From: a virus
Virus record (IMG/VR): IMGVR_UViG_3300044950_001033
Location: 1-59,978 of that record
Length of the DNA stretch: 59,978 bases
Direction: 5' to 3' (one strand)
This document shows positions 26,801-33,413 of the stretch, piece by piece. Every line of letters starts with the position of its first letter. The stretch's first letter is position 1. A model generated the notes under the pieces. That model saw nothing but the letters and a program-made list of their open reading frames with translations. It made no database searches and had not been told where the DNA came from. Both the position numbers and the translations under genes were made by a program.

Positions 26801-28633
26801 GCAGGCGTATTAACCCCAATACAACCAAAAACATTTGCAGACGCATTAATTAAACTTGTACCAAACAGTCAAGAACTTCAAATTATTATTTATTCTTTAT
26901 CATATATTAGCACATTCCAAGATAAGTCATTTAATGGGTGGGATAATAACTTTGGATTAATTTCGTTAAGCAAGGATTGGGGAGGTCAAAACACATTAAT
27001 ACAAAGAAATTATAGTTGTGTAAAAGTTAAAACAAATGCATCATCAAGTACCTCTCAACCACTAGCACATTTTGATACAATTGACTCTTATATTAGATTT
27101 ATGATTGGAAGATTATCGGAAAGAGTTCCACAAATATTAGAAATGGGTCTTGCAAAATGGTATGTTTGTCATTGGCCTATAGATAATGTTTCAGAAGATT
27201 ATTATAACTCACATATTGGTGAATTTAAAGAAACTAAAGATACGTTATACAATGCGTTAAATTCTGCGGTTAAAGTTGGATTATCAACAGTTGCAGATTC
27301 TAAAGACCTTAAATTGACAATTAAGAAGACAGAGGAAAAAGGAAAAACTCCTGGTGTTACACCAACACCAACACCACTTCCAGCGTTGGCGGGTAAAACT
27401 TGTCCTCCACCGGTGTATACAACAATTGCACCATTATCAGGATATACAGGAACGGTTCTCCAAGTTAATGGTAGAAATTTAATAACAACTAAAGAAGTTA
27501 AGATTGCTAATGTATTGGTACCATTTAGTAGTGTAACTATTGTTAATGATACTTTGGTGAGATTTGTAGTTCCTAAAATTTTCACGGGAGATGTTAACAT
27601 TTATACCCAAATTGGTATTACAACGGATTATGGTTCATTTTCAGGAGGAACTTTATTTAACTATAACCCATCATTAAGTGGAACTTCTATGACATCACCA
27701 GGTTCAATTACAAATCCAGAAGCGGCAAACACTCCGTCAACAACAAGTACGACAGCAACAACCGCAACAACTGTAACGAATGTTGCGCCGGGGGTGAATA
27801 CAAATCCACAAAACACAGGACCAACACCATTAATTGTTGTTACTGATTCTAAAGACGCTAGAGGTAGTACAACTCAATTAACTGTTAGGGTAAATCCTGA
27901 TGCCGGTGCTTGGAAAATAGACACTCAAAATGATTATTCATCTAAAATCGTGGATGTAGTACCAGGACCAAATAACAAATACATTGAAGACACATTTGAA
28001 AATAGTTATGGGCAACATTTTAATGGATATGTTTCTACCGACCAACAAGAATTTTCAATTTCAAAACAACAAATGATTGAGGTGGTAGGTATAGATGATT
28101 TAGATGAAAAAAATATTAGAGCTTATACTCAAATTGAATTATATGTAAGACCTGATGATAAAGTTAAAAATCCAAACGATGTAATTTTAAATTATAATTT
28201 TAATATATTCCAAACAGATATTAAAGAGGGTGACCCTGTGGTTGCAACACCACCACCACCTGTAACAACTAGTGGTACTACTTTTCCAGAAAAACAATTG
28301 TCAATAACTTTAGTTGGGGAAAGTCCTGATATACAAGGAATGGGATTAGAATATTTTAATATTAAAAAACCCGCCGGTGGTTATATTACATTCAGGTTTA
28401 ACTCTCCTGACTTTAAGGATAGTTGGTATAATGATAGGGCAATTCTTAATTCTAATAATCAAATAGCGCCATATTCTGGTAGATTAAATGTCGATAGTCA
28501 AACATATGAATATACGGTTAATAGTTTAGGTGTGTTTAAATTAAAAATATCGTATAAACCTTATGGATTTACTGCGCCAATCGGAGGTAAAGTCTTAGAA
28601 CAAATCGTTTATAGTCCACCATTCACTTTATAA
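20816..28633 (+). CDS. Giant baseplate hub protein with lysozyme-like and IPT/TIG domains
   Basis: At 2605 residues this is the largest gene here. An early segment (about 120-260; FNLPYPVFYLTLKGYYG) and a central one (about 1850-1930; YKCTVVSLGNALIQP, then GPYMIQSVDHSIQ) look like the hub fold of T4 gp27-type proteins, in which the latter marks the last hub domain. A Thr/Gly linker lies near 1108-1132. At about 2010-2130, a segment with GWDNNFGLISLSKDW and a HFDTIDSYIRFMIG run resembles lysozyme or glucosaminidase domains used by tails to cut peptidoglycan; no catalytic residue could be assigned. An IPT/TIG immunoglobulin-like domain follows (about 2195-2285), then a Thr/Pro linker and beta-rich C-terminal domains. 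It overlaps the LysM-like gene by eleven bases. Confidence 0.75.
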   Translation: MVGNLGPDNSGNIYVEFDYNNLIVVDPNKTTKDGQVSERLVDHENLVMYANLEAEVLPRTKLAVGISPEDSGIRTISVAKMNFLKPGKNDYLGTGYYDELTGQNVTKFDGTNQPLQVGVIPKNGDKPYYTNTVSNETNVMDNGLLGITQIHVTTNTSFIPSVTMELEDVQGKALFQLGNNSPYSAFFNLPYPVFYLTLKGYYGQAIRYQLNLEKFNARFNSVSGNYQVSLTFKGYKFNILNEIAMGHLLATPHMFSQTFNISQSPVGPQQTNRATESQSKTQAAKAFNNVNSSDAVVTELIAEKGYQKIAEVYSEYKAKGLISKDLPELTIVQLMSKLEQFEKLITASFDKTEVGSLTNIRNYKGILTQYFSNVRGATSSWFNTYLNPNPIILKGGDKTYVFKNSDPGLHVTAISLLESNIKKYNEGLAENPTLGTNGTAPIPNPITLKMIKIDPPLDSNVDWVATATAQTGNYKPSKEVVDSVYNQYIPIFTPAINETIVNGKPQRTEIKPSFFVFEGNGRFDSTISSLETQANKKLSEYETKITAELLRKIEDKDTGLGFKPTVRNIIAVIMASAEGFIRLMDDTHTKAWNVKYDPVRKQAILDNPSSAPSSETRDHVVQTQGSLLGNTAAENSQIPVYPWPQYFVETSDDKKGRFQLKYLADPTEIDKTDGGNYAKWPEVQFVEEYMKGLTMKFQSPIAPPPLETERETNIININAIEFPSTGIAYRNKEEIKFFYEIWERQFLTAHYSGFVRANLNQIQDLIKLNVEAEISNVKNGLGLSSPYITFTLKNYGLNAASYPDFLKNISNMGTGRAYQDYVRDFFVTPYLKTITEDSFSILGVEDIGKIPQTTTKSEGLKKLIDNAPNDPMIVDTIPYTDQTWCANNLNQGASSTGNQVYGTKKSLMIFEPRKIIANFNNVFDFKNNRPVTNFSYLLGQNPTILALSSMLFGLGLSGFYDTRESDDFIATEGYVYGATPTGILSPRTTTSMLNTPYFVNAIQNGVDNSRISGNTYPYTQAAYLFINSLPLATLREKYKSVSDNNTVTELDYISSCFKKFGAIHKIPYAWILKYGSIWYRYKTYKQTGTDILKTAWKNFDYSKNYNPIVPVTTGTTTGTTTTGVIITGTTSTSVEYKFKYNGVNRNVVLQSETSIDVDMQVGFYPKLINDFNFFYNGYDLYTGYTNSEIQQSVNDGLKMYNFLGSNINNGKQNGKNLRLITWSVMLPNNVPEDDEDCDPTNNTKGATYYVVPSFGTSFNQTIDTCMTGETTSPGTKVNLTNNTSVYNGSVRCLWPATNFGYYDNNQIAYPDPYSYINNITTGSDQSPVQFLTDNNYSKIEEIFSVFDKKILDSFEEEFLNWCKPDTDINLSKEIVTFNQSPINLNSSFRNFQALFKTLMEVPAKTTSELESDYFNNVTTKQYDVFSNSITNFMQYDILIRYGNPSNYNRRILNSYLSFNGQIEVADPITFNSYVKNSLPSSVGGITLQQSQINNPTAWFELQTQVGFSTIENVFYSSNGSYITDFFIDNNIEFTAQNVILLAPIIKMYATQKLKSPTIAVAQFKNELKKYLDLESTLQGNFLNGLLSGLNAILPNQQQVPERTVQSVISGDQSKVENYEVFKALNDKWISGGDYTTKTLFEDIMFLDRASRNIGDTLLIDIFDLKYMFGVGGKEGEYSLNNAMSVYTFISGILIKNNFNVMNLPAYVNFYNVQDADGIKTPLGSGGSLAFADSLWGTFLDVDYRKSGPKMVCFYAGKPSQYLDLPKGNFKFRDDAFEMRRASENPLLENLQGKTDWAVSNKCVGFTVDIGISNQNIFYSFSVSQDNGVATSESINTQLNMVDQASGRQSATQNVSLYNLYKNRSYKCTVVSLGNALIQPTMYFNLRHVPMFNGPYMIQSVDHSIQSGNFQTTFTGIRQGVFDLPAIDTFLQSINQNLLTKLEEILKINKDSVTISGTTNAIKSTQVPQKADNTLDTTNACVSNLNSSFAAGYQSVAGVLTPIQPKTFADALIKLVPNSQELQIIIYSLSYISTFQDKSFNGWDNNFGLISLSKDWGGQNTLIQRNYSCVKVKTNASSSTSQPLAHFDTIDSYIRFMIGRLSERVPQILEMGLAKWYVCHWPIDNVSEDYYNSHIGEFKETKDTLYNALNSAVKVGLSTVADSKDLKLTIKKTEEKGKTPGVTPTPTPLPALAGKTCPPPVYTTIAPLSGYTGTVLQVNGRNLITTKEVKIANVLVPFSSVTIVNDTLVRFVVPKIFTGDVNIYTQIGITTDYGSFSGGTLFNYNPSLSGTSMTSPGSITNPEAANTPSTTSTTATTATTVTNVAPGVNTNPQNTGPTPLIVVTDSKDARGSTTQLTVRVNPDAGAWKIDTQNDYSSKIVDVVPGPNNKYIEDTFENSYGQHFNGYVSTDQQEFSISKQQMIEVVGIDDLDEKNIRAYTQIELYVRPDDKVKNPNDVILNYNFNIFQTDIKEGDPVVATPPPPVTTSGTTFPEKQLSITLVGESPDIQGMGLEYFNIKKPAGGYITFRFNSPDFKDSWYNDRAILNSNNQIAPYSGRLNVDSQTYEYTVNSLGVFKLKISYKPYGFTAPIGGKVLEQIVYSPPFTL

Positions 28634-28643
28634 CATAACAACA

Positions 28644-28650
28644 TATTTAT
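28644..28650 (+). promoter_or_regulatory. TATTTAT element before the 74-residue gene
   Basis: TATTTATAATAAAAA lies 15 bases before the ATG at 28666, in the short gap after the giant hub gene. Confidence 0.42.
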
Positions 28651-28665
28651 AATAAAAACAATTTT

Positions 28666-28890
28666 ATGAACATAAAATCAGCATTAGACAACTATCTTGG
28701 GAAATCAACAAGAGTTTCTCAAACAGATAACGGTGACGGAACACAACAAGTTTGTGATTTAGACACAGGAGATTGTTATACAATCAGAGAAAGAGATGGT
28801 CTTATTGAGAGAGCGGGTCATCAAACAACAATTAACAGAAAAGTTAGAGTTGAGACAGCAGGAGGAATTAAACAATTATTAAACGGATAA
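28666..28890 (+). CDS. Hypothetical small protein, 74 residues
   Basis: No family is recognised. The protein has a helical start (MNIKSALDNYLGKS), then a short beta region with two cysteines (VCDLDTGDCYTIRERDG), and a polar C-terminus ending GGIKQLLNG. The cysteine-flanked hairpin could be a small disulfide or metal site, but this is not supported by any known motif. It is the first gene after the hub and lies four bases before the acidic protein gene, so they are probably co-transcribed. A virion or assembly role is a guess from position. Confidence 0.65.
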   Translation: MNIKSALDNYLGKSTRVSQTDNGDGTQQVCDLDTGDCYTIRERDGLIERAGHQTTINRKVRVETAGGIKQLLNG

Positions 28891-28894
28891 CACA

Positions 28895-29590
28895 ATGATA
28901 GATAAAAAAATATTAAGTGAAATTGAAAGATATAAAAGTATTAATCAATACATTACAGAACAGGCTGCGGATGAAGCACTACCTCCTGAAGATTTAGGTC
29001 CATTGGCACCAGCACCTGGAGATGCAGGGGCAGGAGCTCCACCACCACCTTCAGACGCAGGAGCGGTACCACCACCAGCACCGGAAGCAGGCCAACCAAT
29101 TGATATTGCAAATGACCCTGATATTGAAAAACTTGACGATGATGGAAATCCTGATGAGAGTTCTGATACAGGAAGTGAAGATTCTGAAGAACTTGATATA
29201 ACAGAATTAGTGGATTCTCAAAAAAATATTGAAACAAAACAAGAAGAATATTTTAATAACTTATTCGGTCAGTTGGATAATTTACAATCAAGACTTGGAG
29301 AAATGGATAATATAATGAACAAATTAAATAGCCTTGAAGCTAAGATTGAAAAGTATAGAGAAAAAACTCCACAAGAAAAATTAGAATTAAGAACATACGA
29401 TTCTTACCCATTCAATCAAAAACTATCACAATTTTTTGATGATAAATCGGAAGAGATGGAAAAGACGGGAAAAAATGATTATGTTTTAACAACAGATGAT
29501 GTAACAGACATTAATTCTTCAGATATTAAAAGTTCTTTTCAACCAGGAGGAACACCAAGTAACGATAATTACAAAACATCGTTTAGATAA
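28895..29590 (+). CDS. Acidic Pro/Ala-rich coiled-coil protein
   Basis: This 231-residue protein has a distinct layout: a helical start (MIDKKILSEIERYKSINQYI), a Pro/Ala/Gly-rich linker (about 30-67), an acidic Asp/Glu/Ser block (about 70-102), and a predicted coiled coil (about 105-160; FGQLDNLQSRLGEMDNIMN) followed by a polar tail. Such a design, helical, acidic and low in aromatic residues, is common in scaffold or core proteins of phage heads, but no family match is seen. An ITE tripeptide occurs at residues 20-22. A strong terminator follows the gene and separates it from the SSB gene. Function is unknown; a structural or scaffolding part is possible. Confidence 0.65.
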   Translation: MIDKKILSEIERYKSINQYITEQAADEALPPEDLGPLAPAPGDAGAGAPPPPSDAGAVPPPAPEAGQPIDIANDPDIEKLDDDGNPDESSDTGSEDSEELDITELVDSQKNIETKQEEYFNNLFGQLDNLQSRLGEMDNIMNKLNSLEAKIEKYREKTPQEKLELRTYDSYPFNQKLSQFFDDKSEEMEKTGKNDYVLTTDDVTDINSSDIKSSFQPGGTPSNDNYKTSFR

Positions 29591-29593
29591 AAT

Positions 29594-29617
29594 AAAGGTG
29601 TCGAGAGACACCTTTTT
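29594..29617 (+). terminator. Intrinsic terminator before the SSB gene
   Basis: A 9-base perfect stem (AAAGGTGTC and its complement) with a GAGA tetraloop is followed by Ts. It separates the structural block from the replication block. Confidence 0.85.
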
Positions 29618-29645
29618 CATTTGACTAAAGTCACATTATAACCTA

Positions 29646-29652
29646 TATTTAT
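29646..29652 (+). promoter_or_regulatory. TATTTAT element before the SSB gene
   Basis: TATTTATATCAG lies 33 bases before the ATG at 29686, directly downstream of the terminator. That a replication gene carries the same element as the tail genes suggests either it is not purely a late promoter or the SSB is also made late. Confidence 0.4.
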
Positions 29653-29685
29653 ATCAGATAGATAATCACTTAAAATTAAAAAAAC

Positions 29686-30540
29686 ATGAGTTCATTAGAC
29701 GCCGTATTGGCACAGTACGAAAAATCACAACAATCTGCGGGCGGAGCCCAAAGTAAAATGTCGCAAGACGAAAGAATGAAAAAGTATTTCGCTTTAATCT
29801 TATTAGATAAAGAGAAATCAGGACAGAGAAGAGTAAGAATTCTTCCTACAACAGACGGTTCTTCACCGTTCAAAGAAGCATGGTACCACGAAATCCAAGT
29901 TGGTGGTCAATGGCAAAAATTCTACGACCCAGGAAAAAACGACAACGAGCGTTCACCATTGAATGAGGTTTACGAAGAATTAATTGCAACAGGTAAAGAG
30001 TCTGACAAACAATTAGCGGCTCAATATCGTTCTCGTAAATTCTATATTGTAAAAGTTATAGATAGAGATAAAGAAGAAGACGGACCAAAATTTTGGAGAT
30101 TCAAACACAACTACAAAAACGATGGTATCTTAGACAAGATTATTCCGATTTGGAGAAATAAAGGTGATATTACTGACTCTGAAAAAGGTCGTGATTTAAT
30201 CATTGAATTAAACAAATCAAAAGCACCAAATGGTAAAGAATATACTGCGGTATCAACAATTATGTATGATGACCCAGCACCTGTTCACGAAGATACGGCA
30301 CAAGCAAAGGCTTGGATTGAAGATGAGTTAACTTGGTTAGATGTTTATTCTAAAAAACCTGTTGAATACCTTGAGGCGATATCTCGTGGAGAAACACCAA
30401 AATGGGATTCAGAAAAAGGTGGATACGTTTACGGAGATAGTTCTGTTGAAACAGAATCTTTTGGTGGTAAAAAATCAAATGACTCAAAACCTGTTGACCC
30501 ACAAGCAAATGATGAGGTTGACGAAGACCTTCCATTCTAA
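29686..30540 (+). CDS. Single-stranded DNA-binding protein (gp32-like)
   Basis: This 284-residue protein has the make-up of T4 gp32, which coats single-stranded DNA in replication and recombination. The N-terminus is basic and polar; the core contains QRRVRILPTTDG, an EAWYHEIQ strand and FWRFKHNYKNDGILDKI, typical of the gp32 OB-fold region. T4 gp32 is 301 residues and carries a zinc site (one His, three Cys) in this core; no cysteine occurs anywhere here, so the zinc site is missing. The C-terminus is a long acidic tail ending DEVDEDLPF, like the acidic tip of bacterial SSBs that recruits partner proteins. UvsX, exonuclease and helicase genes follow, fitting a replication and recombination operon. 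Confidence 0.82.
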   Translation: MSSLDAVLAQYEKSQQSAGGAQSKMSQDERMKKYFALILLDKEKSGQRRVRILPTTDGSSPFKEAWYHEIQVGGQWQKFYDPGKNDNERSPLNEVYEELIATGKESDKQLAAQYRSRKFYIVKVIDRDKEEDGPKFWRFKHNYKNDGILDKIIPIWRNKGDITDSEKGRDLIIELNKSKAPNGKEYTAVSTIMYDDPAPVHEDTAQAKAWIEDELTWLDVYSKKPVEYLEAISRGETPKWDSEKGGYVYGDSSVETESFGGKKSNDSKPVDPQANDEVDEDLPF

Positions 30541-30553
30541 AATAAAAAAAAAT

Positions 30554-30585
30554 CATGTATGGTATCTTGTATGGTACCATACATG
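30554..30585 (+). terminator. Long hairpin after the SSB gene
   Basis: An 11-base perfect stem (CATGTATGGTA and its complement) encloses a 10-base loop. The following bases are TTAATTCT rather than a run of T, so termination may be partial. This would let SSB be made in excess while some transcription continues into the UvsX operon. Confidence 0.6.
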
Positions 30586-30598
30586 TTAATTCTATCAC

Positions 30599-30901
30599 AT
30601 GACATTTAAAGAAGAAATTGACCTACAATTAAGGGATAATAAAATGTTGTCTTATGAAATCTTAAGTCAACTAAAAGATAAAGGATACTTTTCAGGTAGG
30701 GCTAAACAGATTGGTGAAACAGTTTTGTTTGCTATGTTGAAAGAAGAATCAGAAGATGGGGAATTAGGTCTTAGATTGATAACCCTTCATGAAGAAGAAA
30801 TTGGTGTTCTTTACGAAGAAGACAATACTTTCTATAATAGAAATAAAACAAGTAAATTACCTAACATTAAAAGAATAGAAAATGGCAATCAAGAAAACTG
30901 A
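30599..30901 (+). CDS. Hypothetical small acidic protein upstream of uvsX
   Basis: This 100-residue protein is not recognised. It is acidic, with a helical N-terminal half (MTFKEEIDLQLRDNK) and a beta-rich second half (GELGLRLITLHEEEIGVLY). It has no cysteine, membrane segment or known motif. The gene starts right after the SSB hairpin and overlaps the uvsX-like gene by twenty bases, so translation of the two is likely coupled. A recombination or replication accessory role is suggested only by its place. Confidence 0.65.
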   Translation: MTFKEEIDLQLRDNKMLSYEILSQLKDKGYFSGRAKQIGETVLFAMLKEESEDGELGLRLITLHEEEIGVLYEEDNTFYNRNKTSKLPNIKRIENGNQEN

Positions 30902-31886
30902 TTTTAAGTCTATTAAAGACAAATTCTCAACATCCGCAAAATATAAACCTCAAAGATTTTTTGATTTAGGTCCTGATTTTTTGGATGCTGTTGGATTACC
31001 TGGTCCTGCTATAGGACATTTAAATATGTTTTTAGGTCACTCAGATACAGGTAAAACAACTGCTTTGGTTAAAACTGCGGTGGATGCCCAAAAGAAAGGT
31101 ATTCTTCCTGTGTTTATTATCACAGAACAAAAATGGTCGTTTGAACACGCAAAACTTATGGGCTTTGATTGTGAGGAAGTTGTTGATGAAGAAACAGGTG
31201 AACTTGATTGGGACGGATTTTATATTTTTAATAATAATTTTAGTTATATTGAACAAATAACCGATTATATTAATAATTTGTTAGATGAACAAGAAAAAGG
31301 TAATTTAGATTATAGTTTATGTTTTATGTGGGATTCAGTTGGTTCTGTTCCTTGTAAAATGACTTTTGAAGGTAAAGGTGGGAAACAACACAACGCTTCA
31401 ACATTAGCCGATAAGATTGGTATGGGTATCAATCAAAGAATTTCAGGTTCTCGTAAATCTGATTCAAAATATGAAAACACTTTAATCATTGTAAATCAAC
31501 CATGGGTTGAATTACCTGATAATCCTTTTGGACAACCAAAAATTAAAGCTAAAGGTGGTGAAGCGATTTGGTTAAACTCATCATTAGTTTTTTTATATGG
31601 AAATCAAAAAGGAGCTGGTACAACTAAAATTACAGCAACTAAAGATAAAAGAACAATTAAGTTTGCATCAAGGACAAAAGTGTCTGTTATGAAAAACCAT
31701 ATTAATGGGTTAGGGTATGATGATGGAAAAATAATCGTCACACCACACGGATTTATTGGAGGTAAAGATGCTGCTGAAGAGAAAACTTCATTGGAAAAAT
31801 ACAAAAAAGAATACGCAGATTATTGGAAAGGAATCATCGGAACAGATGGTGATTTTGACCTAAAAGAAGAAAAAGAAGACAATTAG
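30882..31886 (+). CDS. uvsX: UvsX/RecA-like recombinase
   Basis: This 334-residue RecA-fold ATPase would form filaments on single-stranded DNA and drive strand exchange in recombination-dependent replication and repair. Walker A is GHSDTGKTT (52-60), a little unlike the usual GPESSGKT of RecA but close to phage UvsX types. Walker B lies near residue 150 (CFMWDSVGSVP), and the loop and NQPWVELPDNPFG segment follow as in UvsX. The mobile-loop region (KAKGGEAIWLNSSLVFL) precedes a beta C-terminal part. T4 UvsX is 391 residues, so this one is shorter at the ends. It lies between the SSB and exonuclease genes, like T4-style replication clusters. Confidence 0.88.
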   Translation: MAIKKTDFKSIKDKFSTSAKYKPQRFFDLGPDFLDAVGLPGPAIGHLNMFLGHSDTGKTTALVKTAVDAQKKGILPVFIITEQKWSFEHAKLMGFDCEEVVDEETGELDWDGFYIFNNNFSYIEQITDYINNLLDEQEKGNLDYSLCFMWDSVGSVPCKMTFEGKGGKQHNASTLADKIGMGINQRISGSRKSDSKYENTLIIVNQPWVELPDNPFGQPKIKAKGGEAIWLNSSLVFLYGNQKGAGTTKITATKDKRTIKFASRTKVSVMKNHINGLGYDDGKIIVTPHGFIGGKDAAEEKTSLEKYKKEYADYWKGIIGTDGDFDLKEEKEDN

Positions 31887-31914
31887 TAATTTATTCACCC
31901 TTTAAATCACAACT

Positions 31915-32916
31915 GTGATTAAAACATTAGCAATAGACGGTTCCAACTTAATGAAGATTGGATTCCACGGAGTAAAAGACCTTTATAGTGACGGAAGTCA
32001 CTTAGGTGCCATTTACCACTTCATCAATACAATTCGGAAATTCCTTGAAGAGCATAACTACGATAAGGTAGTTGTGTTCTGGGATGCCGAACATAGTTCG
32101 TCCGTTCGGAAAGGACTATATCCTCAATATAAAGGAAAAAGAAAAAATGATATGAACGAGTATAAACTTGAATCATATCTTACACAAAATGCTCGTATTA
32201 AAGAATATCTTGAAGAGGTCTTTGTTAGACAAGTTGAGATGATTAATAACGAAGCGGATGACTTAATTGCTTATTACTGTCAGATAGCTATTGATGAGGA
32301 TATTACTATTTTTTCGTCAGATAAAGACCTTACACAACTTATTTCGGGTAAAGTGTCCGTTTACTCACCAAACTTAAAACGATACTTTAAACAAGGTGAT
32401 ATGGTCACCATAAATAAAGTTGAAATACCTCATTATAATGTGTTGACTTGTAAAATTTTTGCCGGTGATTCATCTGATAATATTGATGGTATTGAAGGTT
32501 TAGGGGAAAAAACTTTGGTTAAGTTATTTCCCGATATTCAAAAAATGCCCGTTAATATGGACATTCTATTGGAAAGTGCCCGAAATAACGAGCAAAAGAA
32601 AAAACCCAAATCATTAGAGAATATTTTGATTGGTAAAACAAAAAATGGTATACTTGGAGAAGAGTTCTATAAGATGAATAAAAAGATTGTGGACCTTGGA
32701 ACACCACTTATTACTGATGAAGGTAAAGAACTTGTTGAACAAATTTATACAGATACCATAGACCCCTCAGAAAGAGGATACAAAAACTTAATGAGACTTA
32801 TGATGGAAGATGGTCTCTTTAAGTATCTTCCAAAAAACGACGAAGCTTGGGTAAACTTCCTCCGACCATTTATGAAATTAACTAGAAAAGAAAAAAGAAA
32901 CACAAACAAAAATTAA
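31915..32916 (+). CDS. 5'-3' exonuclease/flap nuclease (RNase H-like, FEN family)
   Basis: This 333-residue protein has the motifs of FEN-type nucleases such as T4 RNase H, which removes RNA primers and 5' flaps. In order: AIDGSNL (first metal Asp), VVFWDAEHSSSVRKGLYPQYK (split here, VVFWDAE then RKGLYPQYKGKR), EADDLIAYY, SSDKDLTQL, and the helix-three-turn-helix motif GDSSDNIDGIEGLGEKTL. The start is GTG at 31915; the next ATG would remove the essential AIDGSN motif, so GTG is chosen. T4 RNase H is 305 residues. It follows uvsX by 28 bases and precedes an unknown gene and the helicase gene in the replication operon. Confidence 0.9.
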   Translation: MIKTLAIDGSNLMKIGFHGVKDLYSDGSHLGAIYHFINTIRKFLEEHNYDKVVVFWDAEHSSSVRKGLYPQYKGKRKNDMNEYKLESYLTQNARIKEYLEEVFVRQVEMINNEADDLIAYYCQIAIDEDITIFSSDKDLTQLISGKVSVYSPNLKRYFKQGDMVTINKVEIPHYNVLTCKIFAGDSSDNIDGIEGLGEKTLVKLFPDIQKMPVNMDILLESARNNEQKKKPKSLENILIGKTKNGILGEEFYKMNKKIVDLGTPLITDEGKELVEQIYTDTIDPSERGYKNLMRLMMEDGLFKYLPKNDEAWVNFLRPFMKLTRKEKRNTNKN

Positions 32917-32922
32917 ACAAAC

Positions 32923-33375
32923 ATGAGAGAACAAGACAGTACAAAAATGGAATTCCTTTTGACTCTAAATGAAAACATCGTAGTTCAAAGATTTTTTAAT
33001 GTCCGAGGGTATAACCCAAAGGCAAAAAGCTCTACTGATTTATATGATTTTATTTTAAATCTAAAAGATGAGCTTCAACACGCGTTAAAAATGAAAACCG
33101 TAATTTACATGATGGACAATAAAGAAGCGATTGTCCACGACCAATCAATTATGAACACATCTTATACAGATGGTCCTGAAGATTTTAACATTTATGTTAA
33201 ACTTGGGGAACAGACAATTTGTCATAGAGTTTTTGATGGAAAATTTTATCCACCAAAAGTTCGTTATACAGTTGATGTACGACCACTTTTAAAAGAGGTA
33301 CTTCGTGAATTAACTGACATTTTTTCAAATCATAAATTAAGTTACAATTATTTGGAATTTGACCTAAGTAAGTAG
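32923..33375 (+). CDS. Hypothetical protein in the replication operon, 150 residues
   Basis: No family is recognised. The protein has a beta-rich start (MEFLLTLNENIVVQRFFNVRG), a helical middle (LYDFILNLKDELQHALKMK) and further strands with FNIYVKLGEQTIC, ending in a helix. It lies seven bases after the exonuclease stop and just before the helicase gene, so it is likely translated from the same message. It might be a small replication accessory protein, but nothing in the sequence identifies it. An internal in-frame ATG at residue 9 (MEFLL) could be an alternative start. Confidence 0.68.
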   Translation: MREQDSTKMEFLLTLNENIVVQRFFNVRGYNPKAKSSTDLYDFILNLKDELQHALKMKTVIYMMDNKEAIVHDQSIMNTSYTDGPEDFNIYVKLGEQTICHRVFDGKFYPPKVRYTVDVRPLLKEVLRELTDIFSNHKLSYNYLEFDLSK

Positions 33376-33413
33376 CTATTTAATTAATACACAGTTAAAC
33401 ATTAAAACAATTT

